In this document: positions 1-5,665 of the stretch, piece by piece
How positions within the stretch are numbered: position 1 is the first letter of the stretch
Layout: the number at the start of each line of letters is the position of its first letter
Source of the DNA: an uncultured Clostridia bacterium
GTDB lineage: Bacteria; Bacillota; Clostridia; Oscillospirales; Ruminococcaceae
Length of the DNA stretch: 5,952 bases
Direction: 5' to 3'
Assembly: GCA_947302065.1 (NCBI GenBank)
Contig: CAMYUO010000134.1
Location: 1 to 5,952, forward strand
Program-made: the position numbers and the translations under genes
The notes under the pieces: model-generated
The model's input: the letters and a program-made list of their open reading frames with translations, nothing else
The model's database searches: none
What the model was told of the DNA's origin: nothing

Positions 1-1104
1 GAGGAGATGGAAAAATCTCTGAAGCCAATACATATCGGAAAGAGAGTAACAGGTACTGTTTTGTCTGTAAACAACACTGAAGTTTACGTTGACCTCGGCA
101 CAAAGCAGCAGGGCGTTATCCCCGCAAGCGAGCTGACCAACGATCCTTCCCTCAAGCCTGAGGACGTTGTTAAGGTAGGCGACGAGCTGGATCTGCTGGT
201 ACTCAAGACCAACGACCAGGACGGCGTTGTTACACTTTCCAAGAAGAAGGTAGATGCTGCTGCAGGCTTCGAGAAGATCGTTGCTGCAAAGGAAGCTGAC
301 GAGATCCTCACAGGTGTAGTTAAGAGCGTTATCAAGGGCGGCGTGCTCGTTAACTGCAACGGCGTGAACGTATTCGTTCCTGCTTCACAGGCTGCTCCTA
401 AGAGAGATTTCGATCTGACAGAGCTCGTTAACCAGGAAGTAAGCTTCAAGATCCTCGAGGTAAACGAGGGCAGACAGAGAGCTGTCGGCTCTATCAGAGT
501 TGTTGCAAGAGAGGCAAGAGCTGCTGCTCAGACTAAGTTCTTTGAGAACACACAGCCCGGCGAAGAGGTTGAGGGCGTTGTTAAGTCTATCACAGATTAC
601 GGCGTATTTGTAGACCTCGGCGGCGTTGACGGACTCGTAAGAAGAGTTGACCTGTCATGGAACAGAGACAAGCATCCTTCTGAGATCGTTTCCGTAGGCG
701 ACAAGATCAAGGTTAAGATCAAGGATATCGACAACGAGACAAAGAAGATCTCGCTGACCTATAAGAAGGACGAGGAGAATCCTTGGGAGATATTCAAGAA
801 CAACTACGAGGCAGGACAGACTGTTACTGCTAAGATCGTTTCTATCACTTCGTTCGGTGCATTCGCTCAGATCATCGAGGGCATCGACGGACTTATCCAC
901 ATCTCCCAGATCGCTAACAAGAGAGTTGATAATGTAAACGAGATACTTACTGTTGGTCAGGAAGTTGAGTGCAAGATCACTGAGATCGATCTCGACAAGA
1001 AGCGCATCAGCCTGTCTATCAGAGCACTGCTCCCAGAGGAAGAAGAGGTTGAGGATACAGCCGCTGAAGAGCCTGCTGCTGAGGAAGCTTCCGACGCAGA
1101 GTAA
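1..1104 (+). CDS. rpsA: S1-domain RNA-binding protein, ribosomal protein S1 homologue; probably the 3' part of an IspH-S1 fusion (5' partial)
   Basis: Four S1 (OB-fold) RNA-binding domains are visible in order, counting from the ATG at position 7: about residues 11-81, 98-166, 186-254 and 271-340. Each has the typical G-x-V start and a KK-x-(I/V)-SLS/T-like end. An acidic Glu/Ala tail (about 343-365) closes the protein. S1 proteins bind mRNA and help the 30S subunit initiate translation; in Firmicutes the role of the four-domain form is less settled than in E. coli, where S1 has six. The ATG at 7 is preceded directly by GAGGAG with no spacer, so these six bases read better as two Glu codons than as a Shine-Dalgarno site. 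The frame is open to position 1. In many Clostridia this S1 unit is fused behind IspH (HMB-PP reductase), and the junction sequence here (EEMEKSLKPI followed by the first S1 domain) resembles those fusions. The fusion is inference because the IspH part lies outside the window. A stand-alone S1 homologue like B. subtilis YpfD is the alternative. Confidence 0.9.
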   Translation, partial: EEMEKSLKPIHIGKRVTGTVLSVNNTEVYVDLGTKQQGVIPASELTNDPSLKPEDVVKVGDELDLLVLKTNDQDGVVTLSKKKVDAAAGFEKIVAAKEADEILTGVVKSVIKGGVLVNCNGVNVFVPASQAAPKRDFDLTELVNQEVSFKILEVNEGRQRAVGSIRVVAREARAAAQTKFFENTQPGEEVEGVVKSITDYGVFVDLGGVDGLVRRVDLSWNRDKHPSEIVSVGDKIKVKIKDIDNETKKISLTYKKDEENPWEIFKNNYEAGQTVTAKIVSITSFGAFAQIIEGIDGLIHISQIANKRVDNVNEILTVGQEVECKITEIDLDKKRISLSIRALLPEEEEVEDTAAEEPAAEEASDAE

Positions 1105-1130
1105 TATCTCTTGCGATGCTTTGAATATTG

Positions 1131-1158
1131 CGGGGGCGAGAACATCGTCCCCGATTTT
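1131..1158 (+). terminator. Intrinsic terminator after the S1 gene
   Basis: A 9-bp stem (CGGGGGCGA with TCGTCCCCG, including one G-U pair) closes a 5-nt loop GAACA and is followed by ATTTTCATT. It starts 26 nt after the S1 stop codon. The U tract is short (four T), so termination may be partial. Confidence 0.7.
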
Positions 1159-1255
1159 CATTGAATGTACCTCTTTAAATAAGAGAAATTAAGCGCACAA
1201 AGTAAGGAAGAATTGTCTTAAATGACGAAAAATCCGAGGGAAAAATAAAAAAGGC

Positions 1256-1284
1256 TTAACATTTTCATTGGTTTGTGTTATACT
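1256..1284 (+). promoter_or_regulatory. Sigma-A type promoter for the penicillin-binding protein gene
   Basis: TTAACA (1256-1261) as -35 and TATACT (1279-1284) as -10 are separated by exactly 17 bp, and the -10 carries an extended TGn motif (TGT at 1276-1278). The expected start is near 1290. A strong ribosome binding site, AGGAAAGG at 1302-1309, lies 8 nt before the ATG at 1318, giving a short leader of about 28 nt. The region between the preceding terminator and this promoter (about 1160-1255) is AT-rich and shows nothing else I can support. Confidence 0.75.
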
Positions 1285-1317
1285 AAACATTGAAGATAAA
1301 CAGGAAAGGCTGTTTTT

Positions 1318-2562
1318 ATGGAAGACAAAAAGAGAGTTGTTCCCGCAAAAAGAAAGGGCAAAAAGAAAAGAAAAGTGAATACGGCTCTCGGGGTAGTGTC
1401 AAGAGTCCTGAGGACGATAGGTACGGTAATTCTTTCCGTGTTCCTTATCGTTATCATCACATCGTGCATCTTTGCAACGGTGCTGACGATCTATGTGCTC
1501 AACTTTGCTGACACCACATCGACAGTTAGCCTTGAGCGTGTCGCTGAGAGCAATATCTCGAGATTCGTTTATGAAAATCCCGATTATGATGAGAAGGATC
1601 CGAACTCAAAGCAGTACGATCTGTATTATGCTATAAGAAACAGCAGCAAGCACGTTCTGTGGGTCGATATGGAAAATATCCCGCAGTACGTTCAGGACGC
1701 TTTTGTTTACAGTGAGGACGAGAGATTCTATCAGCATGACGGCGTTGACTTCAAGCGTACAATAGGTGCGTTCGTCAACATCTTCCTGCCGATATATCCT
1801 AACAGACAGGGTGGTTCGACGATCACCCAGCAGACGATCAAGAACGTCACGGGAGACGACGATGCACAGGGCATCAAGGGTATCGAGAGAAAGATACGAG
1901 AGATCTTCCGAACGATCAACGTCGAAAGGGTAAACCGAAAGGAAGATATCCTGCAGTGCTATCTCAACGTTATACCGCTGGGCACTAAACAGTATGATAT
2001 CATCGGCGTTCAGGCTGCGGCAAACTTCTATTTCGGAAAAGATGTCAAGGATCTCGACCTTGCGGAGGCTGCTTCGCTGGCAGGTATGACAAATGCTCCT
2101 GCCGCAAAAAACCCGTTTGACGGAGAGCCTGACAATAACTTTATAAGACGTAAGAGATGCCTTAACAAGATGCTCGAAAACGGTGCTATCTCCGAGGACG
2201 AGTATAATCAGGCACTCAACGAAAAGCTCAAGATAGTCGGAAACTTCGACTATTCAAGTGCGACTGTCTATGATGATGAGACCAAGGATCAGGGTCCGAC
2301 GGACTACTTCATGGACGAGGCACTCAGACAAGCATCTTCGATAATTGCGGAATACTACGGTATTTCCGAGGAAGAAGCATCGTCAAGACTGTGGGACGGC
2401 GGTTTCACCGTTTACACAACAGTCGATTATCAGATGCAGAAAAAGCTCGAAGCTAATATGCAGAACCCCGCTTGCTTCCTCAATTATACGATAGAAAGCG
2501 ATACGGTAGAGGGTGCGTCAAGGCGGTCGTCGGAGGCAGAGGCAAAAAGGATCAGCTGCTGA
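1318..2562 (+). CDS. N-terminal fragment of class A PBP: membrane anchor plus GT51 peptidoglycan glycosyltransferase
   Basis: The first 20 residues are Lys/Arg-rich, then a hydrophobic helix spans about 34-61, a signal anchor with the enzyme outside. GT51 motifs follow in the family order: SEDERFYQHDGVD with putative catalytic Glu133, GGSTITQQ (165-172), RKIREIF (191-197), KEDILQCYLN (208-217), and an AAANFYFGKD...LAEAASLAGM block. GT51 enzymes polymerise glycan strands from lipid II. The segment GFTVYTTVDYQMQKKLE near the end is the usual linker into the transpeptidase. The last 15 residues (400-414, after 2514) are out of frame and unlike anything in the family; the frame ends at TGA 2560-2562. 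If translated, the product could be a membrane-bound glycosyltransferase without cross-linking activity. The start is fixed by AGGAAAGG at 1302-1309. Confidence 0.8.
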   Translation: MEDKKRVVPAKRKGKKKRKVNTALGVVSRVLRTIGTVILSVFLIVIITSCIFATVLTIYVLNFADTTSTVSLERVAESNISRFVYENPDYDEKDPNSKQYDLYYAIRNSSKHVLWVDMENIPQYVQDAFVYSEDERFYQHDGVDFKRTIGAFVNIFLPIYPNRQGGSTITQQTIKNVTGDDDAQGIKGIERKIREIFRTINVERVNRKEDILQCYLNVIPLGTKQYDIIGVQAAANFYFGKDVKDLDLAEAASLAGMTNAPAAKNPFDGEPDNNFIRRKRCLNKMLENGAISEDEYNQALNEKLKIVGNFDYSSATVYDDETKDQGPTDYFMDEALRQASSIIAEYYGISEEEASSRLWDGGFTVYTTVDYQMQKKLEANMQNPACFLNYTIESDTVEGASRRSSEAEAKRISC

Positions 2563-3509
2563 CGTTCAATATCGCAACGCAGGGTACTCGTTCAACAGGA
2601 TCGAGTATCAAGCCAATAGGTTCGTATGCACCTGCGGTCGAAAATGACATCGTAATGTGGTCAACAAAGATCAAGGACGAACCGATCGTTATCAAGAATG
2701 CACAGGGTCAGAACGAAAAGTGGCCTGTAAACTACACCGATTTCGGCGGCGATAACTGGTCGTACAGGGAAATGTTCACATGGCAGATGCTTTCGCAGTC
2801 CAAGAACACTGCTCCTGCACAGCTCGTTCAGAAGCTGACACCTGAGTACTGCGCTAACTTCCTCAAGGAAAAGCTCGGGATCACAACGCTTACAGATGCC
2901 GATATGAAAGGCTACTCCGGCGTAACGGTAGGCGGCTTCGATGCAGGTCTTCACCTGTCAGAGCTTGTCGGCGCATATATGATCTTCGGCAACGGCGGAA
3001 GAAAGTATGAGCTTTCATACATCAACTCCATCGAGGACGCTCAGGGCAAGACGATCTTTGAAAAGTCTGACGGATTCAAGCAGGTAATCGGCGATGACAC
3101 CGCTTATATCATGAACAGAATGATGAGAACGGTAGTTACCGACCCGAACGGTACAGGTACGAATGCAAGACTTGCAACGACTGATCTCGTTGCCAAGACG
3201 GGTACATCGTCCAACTGGGAGGACCTCACATTCGTCGGCTGTACACCTGATCTTATCTCGGGTGTATGGATCGGTTACGATAATCATAAGACGATACCGA
3301 CAACCTACTATAAACACAGTGATGCGCTGTGGAAGAGCCTGTTCGGCGAGATAGCCGAAGCCGGCGAAAATAAGGAGTTTGATGTGCCTGATTCAGTCGT
3401 AAGGACATATTATTGCACGCAGACGGGACTTATCGCATCAAAGACATGCGGAACAAAGGCTGAGGGCTGGTTCAAGAAATCGCAGCTCGGCAATGTCTGC
3501 ACACACTGA
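2514..3509 (+). CDS. C-terminal fragment of class A PBP: transpeptidase domain without its own start
   Basis: This frame opens with VKAVVGGRG, the start of the transpeptidase core, and retains all three penicillin-binding motifs: SxxK as SSIK (2601-2612, acyl-enzyme Ser at 2601-2603), SxN as SKN (2799-2807) and KTGT (3195-3206). The GVWIGYDNH segment after KTGT and a Cys-containing tail ending in NVCTH are also PBP1a-like. The open frame extends upstream to a TTG at 2472, but that stretch overlaps correctly coded residues of the other frame and has no ribosome binding site, so I do not accept it as a start. Without a signal or membrane anchor the fragment could not reach the wall by itself. 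I therefore read it as the distal half of the broken gene and not as an independent gene. Confidence 0.75.
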   Translation, partial: CVKAVVGGRGKKDQLLTFNIATQGTRSTGSSIKPIGSYAPAVENDIVMWSTKIKDEPIVIKNAQGQNEKWPVNYTDFGGDNWSYREMFTWQMLSQSKNTAPAQLVQKLTPEYCANFLKEKLGITTLTDADMKGYSGVTVGGFDAGLHLSELVGAYMIFGNGGRKYELSYINSIEDAQGKTIFEKSDGFKQVIGDDTAYIMNRMMRTVVTDPNGTGTNARLATTDLVAKTGTSSNWEDLTFVGCTPDLISGVWIGYDNHKTIPTTYYKHSDALWKSLFGEIAEAGENKEFDVPDSVVRTYYCTQTGLIASKTCGTKAEGWFKKSQLGNVCTH

Positions 3510-3525
3510 TAAAACAAATAGCAAT

Positions 3526-3561
3526 GACCCCCATATCGAAATGATCTGGGGGTCTTGGTTT
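3526..3561 (+). terminator. Hairpin after the PBP gene, probable intrinsic terminator
   Basis: GACCCCCA (3526-3533) pairs with TGGGGGTC (3547-3554); after one mismatch three more pairs close a GAAAT loop. The following TTGGTTT is a weak U tract. The structure lies 17 nt after the PBP stop codon and ends only about 16 nt before the ribosome binding site of the next gene, leaving no room for a promoter in between. Confidence 0.6.
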
Positions 3562-3581
3562 GACTGCGAAAGGGAAGAGCT

Positions 3582-4697
3582 ATGGAAAAACTGAGGCTTT
3601 GTGTGCCTTGTCACTTCGGTCTGGAGAGCGTTGTGACATATGAAGTTAAAAAGATAGGCGGCGACAAGCTGCTCACCACCGACGGACAGGTCAGCTTTGA
3701 GGGCGGTTTTGACACGCTGGCAAAGGCGAACCTGTGGATATCGTCGGGTGAGAGAGTGCTCATCGAGCTGGCGAGCTTTGAGGCGAGGAGCTTTGAGCAG
3801 CTGTTTGAGGGCGTCAAGGCGATAAGGTGGGAAGAGTTCATCGGCAAAACCGATGCTTTCCCTGTTAAGGGCAGCAGCCTGAACTCGCAGCTTCGCAGCG
3901 TGCCCGACTGTCAGAAGATAATCAAAAAAGCCTGCGTTAAGCGTCTGGAAAGCGTTTACGGCATCAGCTATTTTGAGGAGACGGGTGCAAAGCATCAGAT
4001 ACAGTTCACGATACTCAAAGACAAGGTCAGCATTTTCCTTGACACGTCGGGACAGGGTCTGCACAAGAGAGGTTACCGTAAAAACTCGAACGATGCGCCG
4101 ATAAAGGAAACGCTTGCGGCTGGCATCATCGACCTTGCGAGAGTCAGGGCTGACACGGTCGTCTGCGACCCGATGTGCGGCTCGGGAACGTTCCTTATCG
4201 AGTCGGCGTACAAGGCGATGAACATTGCGTGCGGTCTGAGAAGAAGCTTTGCGGCTGAGGAATGGGCGCAGATACCTGCGTCAGTATGGCGTGAGGCGAG
4301 AGCAGAAGCAATGGATCTGATAAAGCGTGATGCAGGATTCCACGGATACGGGTTCGACATCGACGAGCTGGCGATAGACCTGACAAGCTCAAATGCCAAA
4401 AAGGCAGGCGTTGCCGGCAGGCTGGAGATAAAGCAGCAGGACATTTCAAAGTACCGTCCGCTTGAAAACTGCACGCTGTTCTGCAATCCGCCGTACGGCG
4501 AAAGGCTGCTTGACATCAGGGCGGCAGAGGAGCTTTACAAGAAGATGGGACAGGTGATAAGTCCGTCAAAGGAAAACCCGTGCTACATCATTTCGCCGCA
4601 CGAGGAGTTTGAAAAGTTCTTCGGCAGAAAGGCGGACAAAAAGCGCAAGCTTTACAACGGCATGATAAAATGCGACTTGTACATGTATTTCAGATAG
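3582..4697 (+). CDS. THUMP-domain class I SAM-dependent RNA methyltransferase, RlmL (N-terminal half)/YpsC type
   Basis: The protein (371 residues) has an N-terminal THUMP region (about 43-155), which binds RNA, and a C-terminal Rossmann methyltransferase. Between them lie GLHKRGYR (159-166) and DAPIKETLAAGI (171-182), both characteristic of this family. SAM-binding motif I is DPMCGSGT (196-203), the acidic motif II is GFDID (257-261), and the catalytic motif IV is NPPYGERL (302-309), the N-P-P-Y form used for methylating exocyclic amines. The C-terminal LYNGMIKCDLYMY is also typical. In E. coli the homologous half of RlmL makes m2G2445 in 23S rRNA; the same target is inferred here, not shown. 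Length fits the single-function Firmicute form, not the long RlmL/RlmK fusion. AGGGAAG at 3571-3577 supports the ATG at 3582, and the MEKLRLCVPCHFGLE start fits the family. It probably shares a transcript with the HAD gene. Confidence 0.88.
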   Translation: MEKLRLCVPCHFGLESVVTYEVKKIGGDKLLTTDGQVSFEGGFDTLAKANLWISSGERVLIELASFEARSFEQLFEGVKAIRWEEFIGKTDAFPVKGSSLNSQLRSVPDCQKIIKKACVKRLESVYGISYFEETGAKHQIQFTILKDKVSIFLDTSGQGLHKRGYRKNSNDAPIKETLAAGIIDLARVRADTVVCDPMCGSGTFLIESAYKAMNIACGLRRSFAAEEWAQIPASVWREARAEAMDLIKRDAGFHGYGFDIDELAIDLTSSNAKKAGVAGRLEIKQQDISKYRPLENCTLFCNPPYGERLLDIRAAEELYKKMGQVISPSKENPCYIISPHEEFEKFFGRKADKKRKLYNGMIKCDLYMYFR

Positions 4698-4710
4698 GGG
4701 ATATAAGAAT

Positions 4711-5370
4711 ATGAAACTGAGCGAACTTGATGCGATAGTTTTTGATATGGACGGTGTTATCTTTGACACCGAGACGATAGCACTGCGCAGCTGGCAGGAC
4801 GCCGCCGATGCACACAACATTGGCGACATCACCGAGACGGCGATGAAATGCGTGGGCAGGAGCACTGTTGACACGCTGAGGATTTTCGAGGAGGCTTACG
4901 GTGACAGGATAAGCATTGAGCAGATGCATATCGAGTGCATCGAGCGCTTCAAGGAGATAGTTCGCACCGAGGGAATGCCTGTAAAGGTCGGTGCAAGGGA
5001 ACTTTTAGAGCATCTGAAAGCAAGCGGCATCAAGGTCGCACTTGCGTCATCGACGAGCTATCAGACGGTCGTTGACGAGCTGAAAGATGCAGACCTGTTC
5101 AAATATTTCAGGGTTATAGTCGGCGGTGACATGATAGAGCACTCAAAGCCGGAGCCTGAAATTTACCTGCTGGCGTGCGAAAAGCTGGGCGCTGACCCGA
5201 AAAAGTCGGCCGCTGTCGAGGACTCACGCAACGGTATAATCTCGGCGAGCAGGGCAGGCATGATGCCGTTCTTAGTGCCCGATATTATCGAGCCTGACGA
5301 AGAAATGAAACAACTTGCCCACAAGCAGTTCAGTAATCTTCTTGAAGTAAAAGATTTTTTAGAAAGCTGA
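4711..5370 (+). CDS. HAD superfamily hydrolase, beta-phosphoglucomutase-like subfamily
   Basis: All HAD motifs are present in 219 residues. Motif I is DMDGVIFDTE with nucleophile Asp12 and acid/base Asp14; a helical C1-type cap occupies about 18-85 and contains GRS (49-51), whose Arg matches the phosphate-contacting Arg of beta-phosphoglucomutase-like caps. Motif II is ALASST (110-115), motif III is the Lys of SKPEPEIY (Lys146), and motif IV is VEDS (Glu170, Asp171) for magnesium. Such proteins are cytosolic phosphatases or phosphosugar mutases acting on sugar phosphates or similar small molecules. The substrate cannot be decided from the sequence, and no maltose phosphorylase or other sugar gene lies next to it to support a true beta-phosphoglucomutase. 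The gene starts 13 nt after the methyltransferase stop, and its likely ribosome binding site (AGGGG, 4696-4700) overlaps that stop codon, about 10 nt from the ATG, which points to co-transcription and possibly coupled translation. Confidence 0.85.
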   Translation: MKLSELDAIVFDMDGVIFDTETIALRSWQDAADAHNIGDITETAMKCVGRSTVDTLRIFEEAYGDRISIEQMHIECIERFKEIVRTEGMPVKVGARELLEHLKASGIKVALASSTSYQTVVDELKDADLFKYFRVIVGGDMIEHSKPEPEIYLLACEKLGADPKKSAAVEDSRNGIISASRAGMMPFLVPDIIEPDEEMKQLAHKQFSNLLEVKDFLES

Positions 5371-5391
5371 AACAGTAACAGGTTTTTTCGT

Positions 5392-5558
5392 CCACCTTTT
5401 TCTCGTAAAAAAAGGTGGCGGGTCTTGGGCAGAGCCCAAGTCGCTGTCCGCAGACAGCGAAACGCTTTTGAGCCAGTGGGCGCTCCGCAAGGGGTGAATT
5501 TTAAACAGTCCGGTGGACTGTTTAAAAGAGGGGACGCCCTGCAAGAGGGCGTGCCCCT
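5392..5558. repeat. Hairpin-rich intergenic element, five stacked palindromes (probable dispersed repeat)
   Basis: Five near-perfect inverted repeats occur in 167 bp. (1) CCACCTTTTT 5392-5401 with AAAAAGGTGG 5409-5418, loop 7. (2) CTTGGGC 5424-5430 with GCCCAAG 5434-5440, loop AGA. (3) TCGCTGTC 5441-5448 with GACAGCGA 5453-5460, loop CGCA. (4) TTTTAAACAGTCC 5499-5511 with GGACTGTTTAAAA 5515-5527, loop GGT. (5) AGGGGACGCCCT 5529-5540 with AGGGCGTGCCCCT 5546-5558, one bulged G, loop GCAAG. Only 5461-5498 is not clearly paired. No frame here looks coding. From memory, similar stacked palindromes with this TCGCTGTC...GACAGCGA core recur between genes in Ruminococcus-like genomes; that recurrence cannot be tested within one window, where the element is single copy. 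None of the stems has a proper U tract behind it, so these are not plain terminators. Confidence 0.7.
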
Positions 5559-5579
5559 AAATGAATAAGACAGCAAATC

Positions 5580-5612
5580 GCCCTGTTCCACACACGGAGC
5601 AGGGCAGTTTTT
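5580..5612 (+). terminator. Intrinsic terminator of the methyltransferase-HAD unit
   Basis: GCCCTGTTCC (5580-5589) pairs with GGAGCAGGGC (5596-5605) through ten pairs including one U-G, around the loop ACACAC, followed by AG and five T (5608-5612). It lies about 210 nt after the HAD stop, beyond the palindromic element, so the element is probably transcribed as the 3' end of this mRNA. Confidence 0.8.
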
Positions 5613-5618
5613 ATGCAC

Positions 5619-5650
5619 AAAAAAGGCTGGCACATTAAGTACCAGCCTTT
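5619..5650 (-). terminator. Intrinsic terminator of tsf
   Basis: On the minus strand AAAGGCTGGTAC pairs with GTGCCAGCCTTT (one U-G pair) around the loop TTAAT, and the transcript continues into a T run that corresponds to the A run at 5619-5624. It starts 15 nt after the tsf stop. It is separated from the plus-strand terminator by only six bases, so the two convergent units are insulated back to back. Confidence 0.85.
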
Positions 5651-5665
5651 GATATTGTGCTTTGA

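Larger units (their letters stand above)
1318..3509 (+). pseudogene. Class A penicillin-binding protein (PBP1a-like), disrupted by a frameshifting deletion
   Basis: Read across two frames, this is one bifunctional peptidoglycan synthase: cytoplasmic basic tail, one membrane helix, GT51 glycosyltransferase, then penicillin-binding transpeptidase. It would polymerise lipid II and cross-link the stem peptides outside the membrane. The first frame runs correctly through residue 399 (codon 2512-2514); the transpeptidase is read in the -1 frame from about 2514 to the stop at 3507-3509, followed by an in-frame TAA (3510-3512). The join lacks the strand that normally precedes the (V/I)-x-A-(V/I)-VGG motif, so I infer loss of roughly 10-20 codons; the net change must be 3k+1 bases lost. 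Total readable length is about 730 residues. All catalytic motifs on both sides are intact, so the lesion is recent or is a sequencing or assembly error. Each half is described separately. The gene has its own promoter and is followed by a hairpin. Confidence 0.8.

Noticed and set aside
84..449. Antisense open frame inside the S1 gene, and similar ones at 655-1161 and 4073-4516
   Set aside because: Low-complexity Ser/Thr/Leu-rich translations caused by the codon use of the sense gene; no ribosome binding site or domain.
1171..1185. Small palindrome CTCTT...AAGAG between the S1 gene and the PBP promoter
   Set aside because: Only five weak pairs in AT-rich sequence; expected by chance.
2472..2513. 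An independent start (TTG at 2472) for the transpeptidase half
   Set aside because: The stretch overlaps well-conserved residues coded in the other frame, has no ribosome binding site, and gives a protein without membrane anchor or family-like N-terminus.
2541..2550. Programmed -1 frameshift at the A5 run (2544-2548) rescuing the PBP
   Set aside because: The direction is right, but the conserved VKAVVGGRG coding lies upstream of this run in the -1 frame, so slipping here would not recover it. The run also does not form a good X-XXY-YYZ heptamer in the zero frame.
3397..3525. Promoter for the methyltransferase inside the PBP 3' end
   Set aside because: Candidate -10-like boxes such as GATAAA near 3508 have no convincing -35 at 16-18 bp, so I do not list one.
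3438..4064. 208-codon open frame on the minus strand
   Set aside because: It is antisense to the PBP tail and the methyltransferase, has no recognisable domain, and crosses a terminator hairpin. The sense frames are clearly the real genes.
5163..5633. 156-codon open frame on the minus strand through the palindromic element
   Set aside because: Its composition follows the hairpins and the antisense of the HAD gene. It resembles the spurious proteins often called across such repeats.
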